Part shown: one piece after another, positions 1 to 6,783 of the stretch
Position numbering within the stretch: position 1 is the first letter of the stretch
How the letters are laid out: every line of letters starts with the position of its first letter
DNA from: Pseudomonadota bacterium
GTDB taxonomy: Bacteria > Pseudomonadota > Alphaproteobacteria > Sphingomonadales > Sphingomonadaceae
Length of the DNA stretch: 10,261 nt
NCBI GenBank assembly: GCA_023427285.1
Contig: JAEZBH010000256.1
Location: 1 to 10,261 of the forward strand
Direction of reading: 5' to 3'
The notes under the pieces: model-generated
What the model was told of the DNA's origin: nothing
The model's database searches: none
The model's input: the letters and a program-made list of their open reading frames with translations, nothing else
Program-made: the position numbers and the translations under genes

Positions 1-1200
1 GATGCACTCCTCGTTGGCGACGACCTCCTCGACGCCCTGCATCGAGGGGAGCTCGAACATGGTGTCGAGCAGCACTTCCTCGAGGATCGAGCGCAGGCCG
101 CGGGCGCCGGTCTTGCGCTCGATGCCCTTCTTGGCGACCGCGGTCAGCGCATCGTCGGTGAAGCTGAGCCTCACATCCTCCATGTCGAACAGCTTCTGAT
201 ATTGCTTCACCAGAGCGTTCTTCGGCTCCTTGAGGATCTTGACCAGTGCCTCGGTGTCGAGGTCCTCCAGCGTCGCGATCACGGGCAGGCGGCCGACGAA
301 TTCGGGGATGAGGCCGAACTTCAGCAGATCCTCGGGCTCGCAATCCTTCAGCAGAGCGCCGGTGCGGCGCTCGTCCGGAGCCTGTACGTTGGCACCGAAG
401 CCGATGGACTTGCCCTGCAAACGATCCGCAATGATCCGGTCCAGACCGGCAAAGGCGCCGCCGCAGATGAACAGGATGTTGGTCGTATCGACCTGCAGGA
501 ACTCCTGCTGCGGGTGCTTGCGGCCGCCCTGCGGCGGAACCGAAGCGGTGGTGCCTTCCATGATCTTCAGCAGAGCCTGCTGCACGCCCTCGCCCGAGAC
601 GTCGCGGGTGATGGACGGGTTGTCAGACTTGCGGCTGATCTTGTCGATCTCATCGATATAGACGATGCCGCGCTGCGCCCGCTCGACGTTGTAGTCGGCA
701 GCCTGCAGCAGCTTCAGAATGATGTTCTCCACGTCCTCGCCCACGTAACCGGCTTCGGTCAGCGTGGTGGCGTCGGCCATGGTGAAGGGAACATCCAGAA
801 TTCGGGCCAGCGTCTGGGCCAGCAGCGTCTTGCCGCAGCCCGTCGGACCGACCAGCAGGATGTTGGACTTCGCCAGTTCAACATCGCTGTTCTTCTGGCC
901 GTGGTTCAACCGCTTGTAGTGGTTGTGAACAGCCACCGACAGCACGCGCTTGGCATGGCTCTGGCCGATCACATAGTCGTCCAGAACCTTGTAGATTTCG
1001 CTGGGCGTGGGAACCCCATCCCGGCTCTTGACCAGAGCGGACTTGGATTCTTCCCGGATGATGTCGTTGCACAGCTCGACACATTCATCACAGATGAACA
1101 CGGTCGGGCCGGCGATCAGCTTGCGAACCTCGTGCTGGCTCTTACCGCAGAAGGAGCAGTAGAGCGTATTCTTCGAGTCGCTGCCGCTGAGCTTGGTCAT
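1..1200 (-). CDS. clpX: ATP-dependent Clp protease ATP-binding subunit ClpX (C-terminus cut by window edge)
   Basis: This AAA+ unfoldase recognises tagged or damaged cytoplasmic proteins, unfolds them and feeds them to ClpP. Reading the minus strand from the ATG at 1200 gives 400 uninterrupted codons to the window edge. The family is about 420-425 residues, so roughly 20 C-terminal residues are missing. An N-terminal zinc-binding domain has four cysteines (C15, C18, C37, C40). Walker A is GPTGCGKT (118-125), the pore loop GYVGED (151-156) and Walker B IVYIDEID (179-186). The GRKHP loop is at 226-230. The ClpP-docking IGF tripeptide is at 266-268, the Arg-finger region GLIPEFVGR at 296-304 and sensor-2 GAR at 366-368. 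An AAAGGA-like ribosome site lies 6-12 bases before the start. All functional motifs are intact. It lies downstream of clpP on the same strand, its usual partner, but 190 bases away, so a separate promoter is possible. Confidence 0.98.
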   Translation of the reverse strand, partial: MTKLSGSDSKNTLYCSFCGKSQHEVRKLIAGPTVFICDECVELCNDIIREESKSALVKSRDGVPTPSEIYKVLDDYVIGQSHAKRVLSVAVHNHYKRLNHGQKNSDVELAKSNILLVGPTGCGKTLLAQTLARILDVPFTMADATTLTEAGYVGEDVENIILKLLQAADYNVERAQRGIVYIDEIDKISRKSDNPSITRDVSGEGVQQALLKIMEGTTASVPPQGGRKHPQQEFLQVDTTNILFICGGAFAGLDRIIADRLQGKSIGFGANVQAPDERRTGALLKDCEPEDLLKFGLIPEFVGRLPVIATLEDLDTEALVKILKEPKNALVKQYQKLFDMEDVRLSFTDDALTAVAKKGIERKTGARGLRSILEEVLLDTMFELPSMQGVEEVVANEECI

Positions 1201-1390
1201 GCGCGTCCTTTCCTCGTTCGGCCCATTACTCGACCGACACTGGCATCCTAGACCGAGCCTCTAGGGCTTCACAATCCCGAAATGGAGAGGTCTCTCTCCA
1301 TTCAGACGCAGGGACTATAACGCGCCGGGCCTCAAAAGAGGCTTAACATATCGCTGGCATTGCAGGATTCCGGCGCGTCCTTACAGCCGA
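1201..1390 (-). promoter_or_regulatory. clpP-clpX intergenic region, candidate clpX promoter and leader
   Basis: This 190-base gap lies between the clpP stop and the clpX start. Read on the minus strand, a small hairpin (GCCTC, TTTT loop, GAGGC; 1329-1342) comes about 50 bases after clpP. It could be a weak terminator or an mRNA 3'-end stabiliser, but it lacks a following T-run. A TATAGT hexamer at 1314-1319 resembles a -10 box, though I see no convincing -35 at 16-18 bases. A second, stronger hairpin (1281-1302) and a purine-rich ribosome site (about 1205-1215, GAGGAAAGGA) follow. The layout suggests clpX can be transcribed independently of clpP. No clear heat-shock sigma-factor consensus was recognised. 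Confidence 0.35.
1281..1302 (-). other. Hairpin in the clpX leader
   Basis: This is a perfect 9 bp inverted repeat (AATGGAGAG / CTCTCCATT) with a 4-base loop, 80 bases upstream of the clpX ATG. No T-tract follows it on the minus strand, so it is not a classic intrinsic terminator. It could shape the clpX 5' untranslated region, stabilise mRNA processed from a tig-clpP-clpX transcript, or be a protein site. The repeat is seen directly; its role is inferred. Confidence 0.45.
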
Positions 1391-2029
1391 TTACCGCTTT
1401 TCACCCTCTTCGGGCGTCTCGGGGCGGCGTTCGTAGACGGTATCGATCAGTCCCCAGGTCTTGGCTTCGTCTGCCGTCATAAATGTGTCGCGTTCGACGG
1501 CCTTTTCAACCTCGTCCAGGGAACGACCCGTGTTTTTTTGCAGAATCTCGTTCAGACGCTGGCGAATCCGCAGGATCTCGCGCGCCTGGATCTCGATGTC
1601 GGTTGCCTGGCCCTGAGCACCGCCCGAGGGCTGGTGGATCATGATGCGGGCGTTCGGCAGAGCCCAACGCATCCCCGGCTCACCGGCGGCCAGCAGGAAC
1701 GCGCCCATGGAGGCTGCCTGACCGATGCACACCGTCGCCACCTTCGGGCGGATGTACTGCATGGTGTCGTAAATAGCCAAACCCGCCGTGACAACGCCAC
1801 CCGGCGAGTTGATGTACATGAAAATGTCCTTCTTCGGGTTGTCTGCCTCGAGGAAGAGCAGCTGGGCAACGATCAGGGACGCCATGTGGTCCTCGATGCC
1901 GCCCGTTACAAAAATAATCCGCTCCCGCAGCAGGCGGGAATAGATATCAAACGCCCGTTCGCCCCGGTTGGACTGTTCGACCACCATGGGGACAAGACTG
2001 TTCTGATAATGGCTGATCGGGTCGATCAT
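1391..2029 (-). CDS. clpP: ATP-dependent Clp protease proteolytic subunit ClpP
   Basis: This serine peptidase of family S14 assembles into the double-heptamer chamber that degrades substrates delivered by ClpX (or ClpA). The 212-residue length is normal. The catalytic triad is clear: Ser107 in GQAASMG, His132 in MIHQPSGG and Asp181 in ERDTF. The spacings of 25 and 49 residues match the E. coli enzyme. The substrate-binding stretch INSPGGVV (73-80) and the [16 protein letters not shown] handle region are intact. The start ATG at 2029 is chosen because it yields the usual short N-terminus (MIDPISHYQ); an AAAGG-like ribosome site lies about 9 bases upstream. It sits between tig (65 bases upstream, with a hairpin in the gap) and clpX, the common bacterial order. 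The C-terminal tail is short and rich in Glu and Arg. Nothing suggests a damaged copy. Confidence 0.98.
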   Translation of the reverse strand: MIDPISHYQNSLVPMVVEQSNRGERAFDIYSRLLRERIIFVTGGIEDHMASLIVAQLLFLEADNPKKDIFMYINSPGGVVTAGLAIYDTMQYIRPKVATVCIGQAASMGAFLLAAGEPGMRWALPNARIMIHQPSGGAQGQATDIEIQAREILRIRQRLNEILQKNTGRSLDEVEKAVERDTFMTADEAKTWGLIDTVYERRPETPEEGEKR

Positions 2030-2056
2030 GGGCGCTGCCTTTCATAAGTCCATAGA

Positions 2057-2082
2057 CAATCGGGGGCTTTCGCCCCCGATTG
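2057..2082 (-). terminator. GAAA-tetraloop hairpin between tig and clpP
   Basis: This is a perfect 11 bp inverted repeat (CAATCGGGGGC / GCCCCCGATTG). On the minus strand the loop is GAAA, a GNRA tetraloop. It begins 12 bases after the tig stop codon and ends 27 bases before the clpP start. The base after the stem begins TCTATGG, not a run of T, so it is more likely a partial terminator or attenuator, or a processing/stability hairpin separating tig and clpP message levels, than a full terminator. The structure is certain; the function is inferred. Confidence 0.5.
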
Positions 2083-2094
2083 CCAAGATTAGGA

Positions 2095-3594
2095 TTATTC
2101 AGCCTTTTTGCTAGAGGCCTTCGAAGCCGTCTTGCGCTTCGGCTTGGCCGGGGCCTCTTCGGCGGCTTCCGCCGGAGCAGCCTCTGCGGCTTCCGCTGCC
2201 GGAGCGGCTTCAGCTTCGGCCTTCTTGGCCTTCGGCTTGGAAGCCTTCTTCTTCGGCGCTTCCTCAGCGGTCTTGCTGTCGTCGTCCGCTTCCAGAGCCT
2301 TGGTCAGCTCTTCGCGGCTCACGCTCTTCTCTTCCAGCTGGGCCTTCTCGAGAATGAAGTCCACCACCTTCTCTTCATAGAGCGGGGCGCGCAGCTGAGC
2401 GGCAGCCATGGCGTTCTCGGTGAAGAACTTCACGACCTGCTGCTGCTGACCCGGATAGCGCTGGGCTTCCTGAGCGATCAGGCGGTTCATTTCAGCCTGG
2501 GTGATCTGGATGTTGTTGGCCTGGCCGATTTCAGAGAGCAGCAGGCCGAGGCGAACGCGACGCACCGCGATGTTGCGGTAGTCGTCCTTCTCGGCTTCCA
2601 GCTTTGCCTTCTCTTCTTCGTTGTCGCCGGCTTCACGCTCCAGCTGAGCCCAGATCTGCTGGAACTCGGCATCAACCATCGACTCCGGAACGGCGAAGTC
2701 GTGAGTCGCGGCCAGCGCGTCCAGCAGCTTGCGCTTCAAGAAGGTGCGGCTCAGAGCGTTGTGCTCACGCTCGATCTGCGACTTCAGGATGTCCTTCAGC
2801 GACTCGAGACCTTCCAGACCGAAGTTCTTGGCCATCTCGTCGTTGATCTCAACCGGCTTGGAGACCTGAACCTTCTTCACGGTGACGTCGAAGGTGGTTT
2901 CCTTGCCAGCCAGGTTTGCAGCCGGATACTCAGCCGGGAAGGTGACGGAGATCGTCTTCTGATCGCCAGCCTTCACGCCGACCAGCTGCTCCTCGAAGCC
3001 CGGAATGAACATGCCCGAGCCCAGTTCCAGCTGGGTGTCTTCGCCCTTGCCGCCTTCGAACTCAACGCCGTCCAGCTTGCCCACGAAGTCGATGATCAGC
3101 GCGTTGCCGTTCTCGGCAGCCTGACCTTCCGGCGCGTCCTCGAAGGACTTCTGCTGGGATGCCAGACGCTCAACAGCTTCGTTGACGTCCTTGTCCTCAA
3201 CCGGAATGGTCCACTTTTCCAGCTTCAGGCCAGACAGGTCCGGGAGGGCAACGTCCGGCAGAACTTCGAGGTCCATGGTGAACTCGAGGTCCGATTCCGG
3301 CTCGTACTTGGTCACTTCAATCTTCGGCTGCAGGGCCGGACGGAGCTTGTTGTCCTCCAGAACCTTCTGCGAACCGTCCTTGACGGCCTCTTCCAGCACC
3401 TGACCGGTCAGCGCAGCGCCGTGCATCTTGCGCACGACATTTGCCGGCACCTTGCCCGGACGGAAGCCCGGCATGCGGATGGTCTTGGCAACGGTGGCAA
3501 TCTGCTCGTCCAGTTTGCGGGCCAGATCGGCGGCCGGGACCACCACGGTGTAAGCGCGCTTCAAACCTTCGTTCAACGTCTCGTTGATCTGCAT
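2095..3594 (-). CDS. tig: Trigger factor (ribosome-associated chaperone and peptidyl-prolyl isomerase)
   Basis: Trigger factor binds near the ribosomal exit tunnel and shields nascent chains; its FKBP-type domain isomerises prolyl bonds. The N-terminal ribosome-binding domain carries the signature GFRPGKVP at 43-50. The FKBP-like domain (about 160-245) contains IDFVGKLDGVEFEGG and LELGSGMFIPGFE. A long helical C-terminal chaperone domain (about 250-430) follows. At 499 residues it is longer than the E. coli protein (432). The excess is a tail of about 60 residues (440-499) built from Ala, Lys, Glu and Pro, with lysine-rich segments; such tails are common in alphaproteobacteria. The start at 3594 gives the typical MQINETLNEG N-terminus, with a GAGAGA ribosome site 6-11 bases upstream. 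It lies 46 bases after tRNA-Leu and 65 bases before clpP on the same strand, so shared transcription is plausible. Confidence 0.97.
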   Translation of the reverse strand: MQINETLNEGLKRAYTVVVPAADLARKLDEQIATVAKTIRMPGFRPGKVPANVVRKMHGAALTGQVLEEAVKDGSQKVLEDNKLRPALQPKIEVTKYEPESDLEFTMDLEVLPDVALPDLSGLKLEKWTIPVEDKDVNEAVERLASQQKSFEDAPEGQAAENGNALIIDFVGKLDGVEFEGGKGEDTQLELGSGMFIPGFEEQLVGVKAGDQKTISVTFPAEYPAANLAGKETTFDVTVKKVQVSKPVEINDEMAKNFGLEGLESLKDILKSQIEREHNALSRTFLKRKLLDALAATHDFAVPESMVDAEFQQIWAQLEREAGDNEEEKAKLEAEKDDYRNIAVRRVRLGLLLSEIGQANNIQITQAEMNRLIAQEAQRYPGQQQQVVKFFTENAMAAAQLRAPLYEEKVVDFILEKAQLEEKSVSREELTKALEADDDSKTAEEAPKKKASKPKAKKAEAEAAPAAEAAEAAPAEAAEEAPAKPKRKTASKASSKKAE

Positions 3595-3640
3595 GGCGTT
3601 CTCTCAACTCGTCATGTGCCGCCAGGCGGCCGTGAAGCCT

Positions 3641-3725
<85 letters not shown>

Positions 3726-3748
3726 CAGGGCCTGAAATCGAAGCGGCG

Positions 3749-3776
3749 TCTATAGCACAGGGGTAGGATGACGCAA
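3749..3776 (-). promoter_or_regulatory. Putative sigma-70-type promoter for tRNA-Leu (and possibly tig)
   Basis: On the minus strand, TTGCGT (3771-3776) and TATAGA (3749-3754) are separated by 16 bases, in the 71-base gap after the nnr stop. This would start transcription roughly 15-20 bases before the mature tRNA 5' end, a sensible leader length. The -10 is good and the -35 matches only at TTG. No terminator hairpin for nnr is visible in the gap. Confidence 0.5.
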
Positions 3777-3796
3777 CAATCCCTTATTTCACCCGA

Positions 3797-5323
3797 CTAT
3801 TTCATCCGACGTCGTGTAAAACGTACGGCCACAGCTTTCAGGATATCGGGGTAGACCTCAGGAAGATCCTCCGCGATCAATCCGGCCCCGATTCGCCGCC
3901 CCGCCTCGCCGTGCACCCACGCCGCAACCGCAGCCGCCTTGGCCGGTGAAAGGCCGAGCTGGCGCTCCTGCACCATCAGCCCGAGAATCGTCCCGGCCAG
4001 CACATCCCCGGCACCGGCCGTGCCCAACTCGGGCGTGGCATGGCAGTTGACATAAACCTGCCCGTCCGGCGTTGCGATGGTCGTATCCGCCCCCTTGAGC
4101 AGCACAATCGCGCCGGACAAACGCGCCGCCGCCCTCACCCGCTCCAGTTTGTCCGCCGATGGATCGATCATCGGGAACAAGCGCCGGAACTCTCCCTCAT
4201 GGGGCGTCATGACGACAGGCCCCTTGATGCTGCCGAACAGCGCCTCCGGATCGGCCTCGAAGCTGGTCAGCGCATCGGCGTCCAGAACCAGCGGCTTACC
4301 CGTAGCCAACAGCGCCAGAACAGCCTCCCGGCACCGCTCGCCAATCCCGAAACCGGGACCGATCAGCATGCCGCTTGAACGATCATCCGCCAGATAAGCG
4401 GCCAGATCTTCCGCTCCTGCCGCCCGCTTGACCATGATGGCAGTCAGATGCGCCGCATTGATCGCTATGGCGCTGGGCGGACTGGCGATGCTGACGACCC
4501 CTGCCCCAACCCGCAGCGCAGCGCGCGCCGCCAGCCTGGCCGCGCCCGTGGCTGACGCCCCGCCAGAGGCAACCCACGCATACCCGCGCGAGAACTTGTG
4601 ATCCTGCGGGCCGGGGCGCGGCAGCTCCGGCACTCCCGTCATCCAGCAATCAATGCCGTATCGCGCCACATCATCGGGGCCGGGCGCAAGGTCGATCGGG
4701 GCCAGCACCACCTCCCCGCAGCGAGACCGCGCAGGCTCCAGCGCATGGGCCAGCTTGTGCGCGCCGAACGTGACCGTCACATCCGCCCACACCATGTCAG
4801 AGATCAGCCGTCCCGTATCGGTATCAACGCCGCTCGGCACATCCACGGCATATACGCAGCAAGCGCGATCGCAGGCCTGCCGAACCCGTGCGGCAAGGCC
4901 CGCCTCCACCGGACGGCTGAAGCCGATGCCGAACAGGGCATCAATGAGCACCATCTCCGCCGTCACGCGGTCGAGCGCCTCATCAAGCGGGATAACCGGG
5001 CCGCTCCAGCGCCGACGCATGGTCAGCGCATCGCCCTGCATGGCGTCAGGATCGCCCCATGCTCCAACCAGCACGGCCCATCCGGCCTCGGCCAGACGGC
5101 GCGCCACCACATAGCCATCTCCGCCGTTATTGCCGGGGCCAACCAGCACGATCGCGTGCCGCTGCGCGGGTTCGCGCTTGAGGGTCTCCTCCGCCACCGC
5201 CCCGCCAGCGGCTTCCATCGCGGCCAGACTGGACTGTCCGGCCGCAAAGCGCGCCTGCTCGAGTTGCCGCATTTGCGATGCCGTCAGCAAAGGATGAAAC
5301 ATGGACATTGGCATGGGTCTCAT
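3797..5323 (-). CDS. nnr: Bifunctional NAD(P)H-hydrate repair enzyme (NAD(P)HX epimerase plus ADP/ATP-dependent dehydratase)
   Basis: This YjeF-type protein repairs hydrated, inactive NADH and NADPH. The N-terminal YjeF_N domain epimerises R- and S-NAD(P)HX, and the C-terminal carbohydrate-kinase-like domain dehydrates S-NAD(P)HX using a nucleotide. The 508-residue length fits the fused enzyme. The epimerase half (about 10-230) shows GPGNNGGDG (62-70), the IDALFG aspartate (D128) and DVPSGVD (161-167). The dehydratase half (about 240-500) shows DADALT (348-353), TPHEGEF (373-379), LLKGADT (408-413) and GTAGAGDVLAG (434-444) with the expected catalytic Asp440. The start is uncertain: ATG codons occur at residues 1, 4, 6 and 8, and none has a strong ribosome site; M8 (MFHPLLT) would also fit the family. 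It is divergent from the lipoprotein gene, with 68 bases between the two starts. Housekeeping gene; neighbours give no specific functional link. Confidence 0.95.
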   Translation of the reverse strand: MRPMPMSMFHPLLTASQMRQLEQARFAAGQSSLAAMEAAGGAVAEETLKREPAQRHAIVLVGPGNNGGDGYVVARRLAEAGWAVLVGAWGDPDAMQGDALTMRRRWSGPVIPLDEALDRVTAEMVLIDALFGIGFSRPVEAGLAARVRQACDRACCVYAVDVPSGVDTDTGRLISDMVWADVTVTFGAHKLAHALEPARSRCGEVVLAPIDLAPGPDDVARYGIDCWMTGVPELPRPGPQDHKFSRGYAWVASGGASATGAARLAARAALRVGAGVVSIASPPSAIAINAAHLTAIMVKRAAGAEDLAAYLADDRSSGMLIGPGFGIGERCREAVLALLATGKPLVLDADALTSFEADPEALFGSIKGPVVMTPHEGEFRRLFPMIDPSADKLERVRAAARLSGAIVLLKGADTTIATPDGQVYVNCHATPELGTAGAGDVLAGTILGLMVQERQLGLSPAKAAAVAAWVHGEAGRRIGAGLIAEDLPEVYPDILKAVAVRFTRRRMK

Positions 5324-5391
5324 TTAGTGCAGGAAACGAGCAGACTTGTTCATAGCCCAACAAAAAGCGCCAAGAAAAAGCGGAAAACAGG

Positions 5392-5616
5392 ATGTACGGG
5401 AAACTCGGTACGATTGTGACAATCGCCCTCGCGCTTTCCGGTTGCGCAGCCTCACCGTTTTACGTGAGCAAGAAAGCCTCCTATGCGCCGGGCTTCATCC
5501 CGCGCAACGAACTGGGGGAACCTGTCTTTCCCGCGCCCCAGAAAGGCAAGCGGGACAAGGCAATTGCATCCCTGTCGCCAGAACAGCAGGCAAAGATCGC
5601 CGCTTCCCTGAGCTGA
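5392..5616 (+). CDS. Small putative lipoprotein of unknown function
   Basis: The 74-residue product starts with a short positive N-region (MYGK), then a hydrophobic stretch (residues 5-16) and a clear lipobox, LSGC, with the lipidated cysteine at residue 18. Residue +2 is Ala rather than Asp, which by the E. coli Lol rule favours the outer membrane. The mature part of about 57 residues is hydrophilic with several prolines and lysines, and ends in SLSPEQQAKIAASLS, a short possible helix. I recognise no domain. A purine-rich AAGCGGA lies about 8-14 bases before the ATG. It is divergent from nnr and 143 bases upstream of the methyltransferase gene on the same strand. That 143-base gap shows no convincing terminator or promoter. 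The lipobox makes a real gene likely despite the length. Confidence 0.7.
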   Translation: MYGKLGTIVTIALALSGCAASPFYVSKKASYAPGFIPRNELGEPVFPAPQKGKRDKAIASLSPEQQAKIAASLS

Positions 5617-5759
5617 CCGGATCAACGCTGCGGACGAGGCCCCAGATCAGGCCCGCCGGCTGCTTGCACGCCGTCTTCCGGCCAGGCTACCCTTCGGGCA
5701 TAACCATACAAAATACTGCTCCAGACATTCGCCAACCCGCCAAATAGAGGGGATGGGGC

Positions 5760-6464
5760 ATGAAAGTCCTGCAAGGACTCGTCAACAGCCCGTTAGCGTT
5801 GCGTTTTCTGGAGGTATTGGATCGGCGGTCAGAGAACCGCATGACCGAATTCGGCATGTTGGCCCAGGCCTTCGAATTCGCAAAAATCAATGGCGTCAAA
5901 GGCGATTACTTCGAATTCGGCGTCTGGCGCGGCAAAACCTTTGGCTATGCGCGGACCATGGCCCGGCGCTATCGCGTCTCACCGATCGTATTTCGCGCCT
6001 TTGACAGCTTTGCGGGTCTGCCATCGGTTGATCGGAACACGAATCATGAAATCTGGGCAGAAGGCCAGTTTGCCTGCTCAAAGCCCGAGTTCGAGCGCAT
6101 CCTGGCCACCAAGGGATTTCATCCGGGCGAATACGCCTTGGTCGAGGGTTTTTATGACCAGTCCCTGAGCGAGGGGCTGATCCGCGAACTGCGAGCCTCA
6201 AACGTCAAAGCCGCAATCGTCAACATCGATTGCGATCTGTACGAATCAACCGTTCCGGTGCTGCGCTTCATCCGCCACTTCCTGCAGAACGGCACCATTC
6301 TCTGTTTTGATGATTATTTTAATTATCGCGGCCAGCCCGGCTACGGAGAGCAAAAGGCCTTGGCCGAATTTCTTGAGGCCAATCTCGAAATCCGCCTCAG
6401 CCCCTACATGCCCTACAGCCCGCTCGGGCAGAGCTTCATCTGCACCTTGAATGCAAGGAATTAG
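5760..6464 (+). CDS. TylF/MycF-like SAM-dependent methyltransferase
   Basis: The 234-residue protein has the pattern of the macrocin O-methyltransferase (TylF/MycF) family, class I SAM enzymes that act on sugar hydroxyls and often need a divalent metal. The SAM-binding glycine loop is EFGVWRGKT (52-60). The next strand is AFDSFAGLP (80-88), which is typical of the family. An acidic segment, DCDLYEST (157-164), and FDDYFNYRG (183-191) hold the likely metal/catalytic aspartates. The start at 5760 follows a strong AGAGGGG ribosome site (about 7-13 bases upstream). There is no signal peptide, so it is cytoplasmic. The substrate is unknown; a sugar of a surface polysaccharide or secondary metabolite is the family-based guess, weakly supported by the sugar genes 2-4 kb away. 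Its TAG stop lies within the left end of the adjacent repeat, so the C-terminus (NARN) may have been trimmed or changed by that element. Confidence 0.85.
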   Translation: MKVLQGLVNSPLALRFLEVLDRRSENRMTEFGMLAQAFEFAKINGVKGDYFEFGVWRGKTFGYARTMARRYRVSPIVFRAFDSFAGLPSVDRNTNHEIWAEGQFACSKPEFERILATKGFHPGEYALVEGFYDQSLSEGLIRELRASNVKAAIVNIDCDLYESTVPVLRFIRHFLQNGTILCFDDYFNYRGQPGYGEQKALAEFLEANLEIRLSPYMPYSPLGQSFICTLNARN

Positions 6465-6566
6465 AGCGACTTTCGAGCAAAACGCATGTTTTGCGATTAA
6501 GAAAGCGCGACCAACAAAGGATTTGAGAAGCGGCGACCTGCTGCAAGCTGGTCGCAAACTGCTCTA
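6462..6566. repeat. RIME-like intergenic element of two imperfect palindromes
   Basis: About 105 bases bounded by the inverted termini TAGAGC (6462-6467) and GCTCTA (6561-6566). The left half holds the perfect hairpin GCAAAAC-GCAT-GTTTTGC (6477-6494), extended outward by an imperfect CTTTC/GAAAG pairing (6470-6505). The right half holds GCGACC/GGTCGC (6533-6538 and 6550-6555) around a further partly paired core. Size, TAGAGC/GCTCTA ends and two palindromes resemble Rhizobium-type RIME elements and similar short repeats of other alphaproteobacteria. These carry no genes and are thought to be mobilised passively or to act on mRNA ends. The resemblance is from memory, not from a search; other copies would be needed to prove it is a repeat family. 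Confidence 0.6.
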
Positions 6567-6579
6567 GACGCAAGCGGCA

Positions 6580-6593
6580 GCACCTTGCGGTGC
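6580..6593 (-). terminator. Short hairpin downstream of tRNA-Gln
   Basis: GCACC/GGTGC with a 4-base TTGC loop, 37 bases beyond the 3' end of tRNA-Gln on the minus strand. No T-tract follows, so a terminator role is weak. It may instead be a processing structure, or serve the opposite-strand methyltransferase transcript together with the adjacent palindromic repeat. The rest of 6567-6629 shows nothing else I can identify. Confidence 0.25.
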
Positions 6594-6629
6594 CTGAATG
6601 CATTGCTGGAAATGTCCGGAAGAAGTGAT

Positions 6630-6704
6630 TGGCTGGGGCGCCAGGGATCGAACCTGGGAATGGCGGTACCAAAAACCGCTGCCTTACCGCTTGGCTACGC
6701 CCCA
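6630..6704 (-). tRNA. tRNA-Gln (anticodon UUG)
   Basis: A 75-base tRNA with encoded CCA (6630-6632). The acceptor TGGGGCG pairs with CGCCCCA, and the discriminator is G. The anticodon stem GCGGT/ACCGC holds the loop TTTTGGT, giving UUG (glutamine). The D-arm (AGCCAAGCGGTAAGGC) and T-arm (CCAGGTTCGATCCCTGG) are standard. The T1-A72-like weak first acceptor pair is typical of tRNA-Gln. It lies in the gap between the convergent methyltransferase and the polyprenyl transferase gene upstream on the same strand. Confidence 0.97.
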
Positions 6705-6713
6705 GCAAGCGGC

Positions 6714-6765
6714 GGGCACTATAGCGTTCTCTTCCGAAGAGAAAAGAGACAAATGCATAGTGCCC
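6714..6765. repeat. Inverted repeat with nested hairpin at the tRNA-Gln upstream region
   Basis: Outer 9 bp arms GGGCACTAT (6714-6722) and ATAGTGCCC (6757-6765) are perfect reverse complements and extend by two more pairs (GC) across a one-base bulge. Inside lies TTCTCTT-CCG-AAGAGAA (about 6727-6743), a 7 bp palindrome. On the minus strand the arm nearest the tRNA includes TATAGT (6718-6723), placed like a -10 box about 14-19 bases before the tRNA-Gln 5' end. No good -35 is evident. The structure also falls 19 bases past the stop of the upstream transferase gene, so it may combine the 3' end of that gene with the tRNA promoter. Confidence 0.5.
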
Positions 6766-6783
6766 GAATGTTTTCCGCTTTTT

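Noticed and set aside
202..1251. 349-codon plus-strand open frame opposite clpX
   Set aside because: The minus strand encodes an intact ClpX with all motifs; the plus frame has no recognisable domain and reflects GC-rich third positions.
4598..5419. 273-codon plus-strand open frame opposite nnr
   Set aside because: It overlaps the well-supported NAD(P)HX repair gene, has no domain, and crosses the divergent promoter region into the lipoprotein gene.
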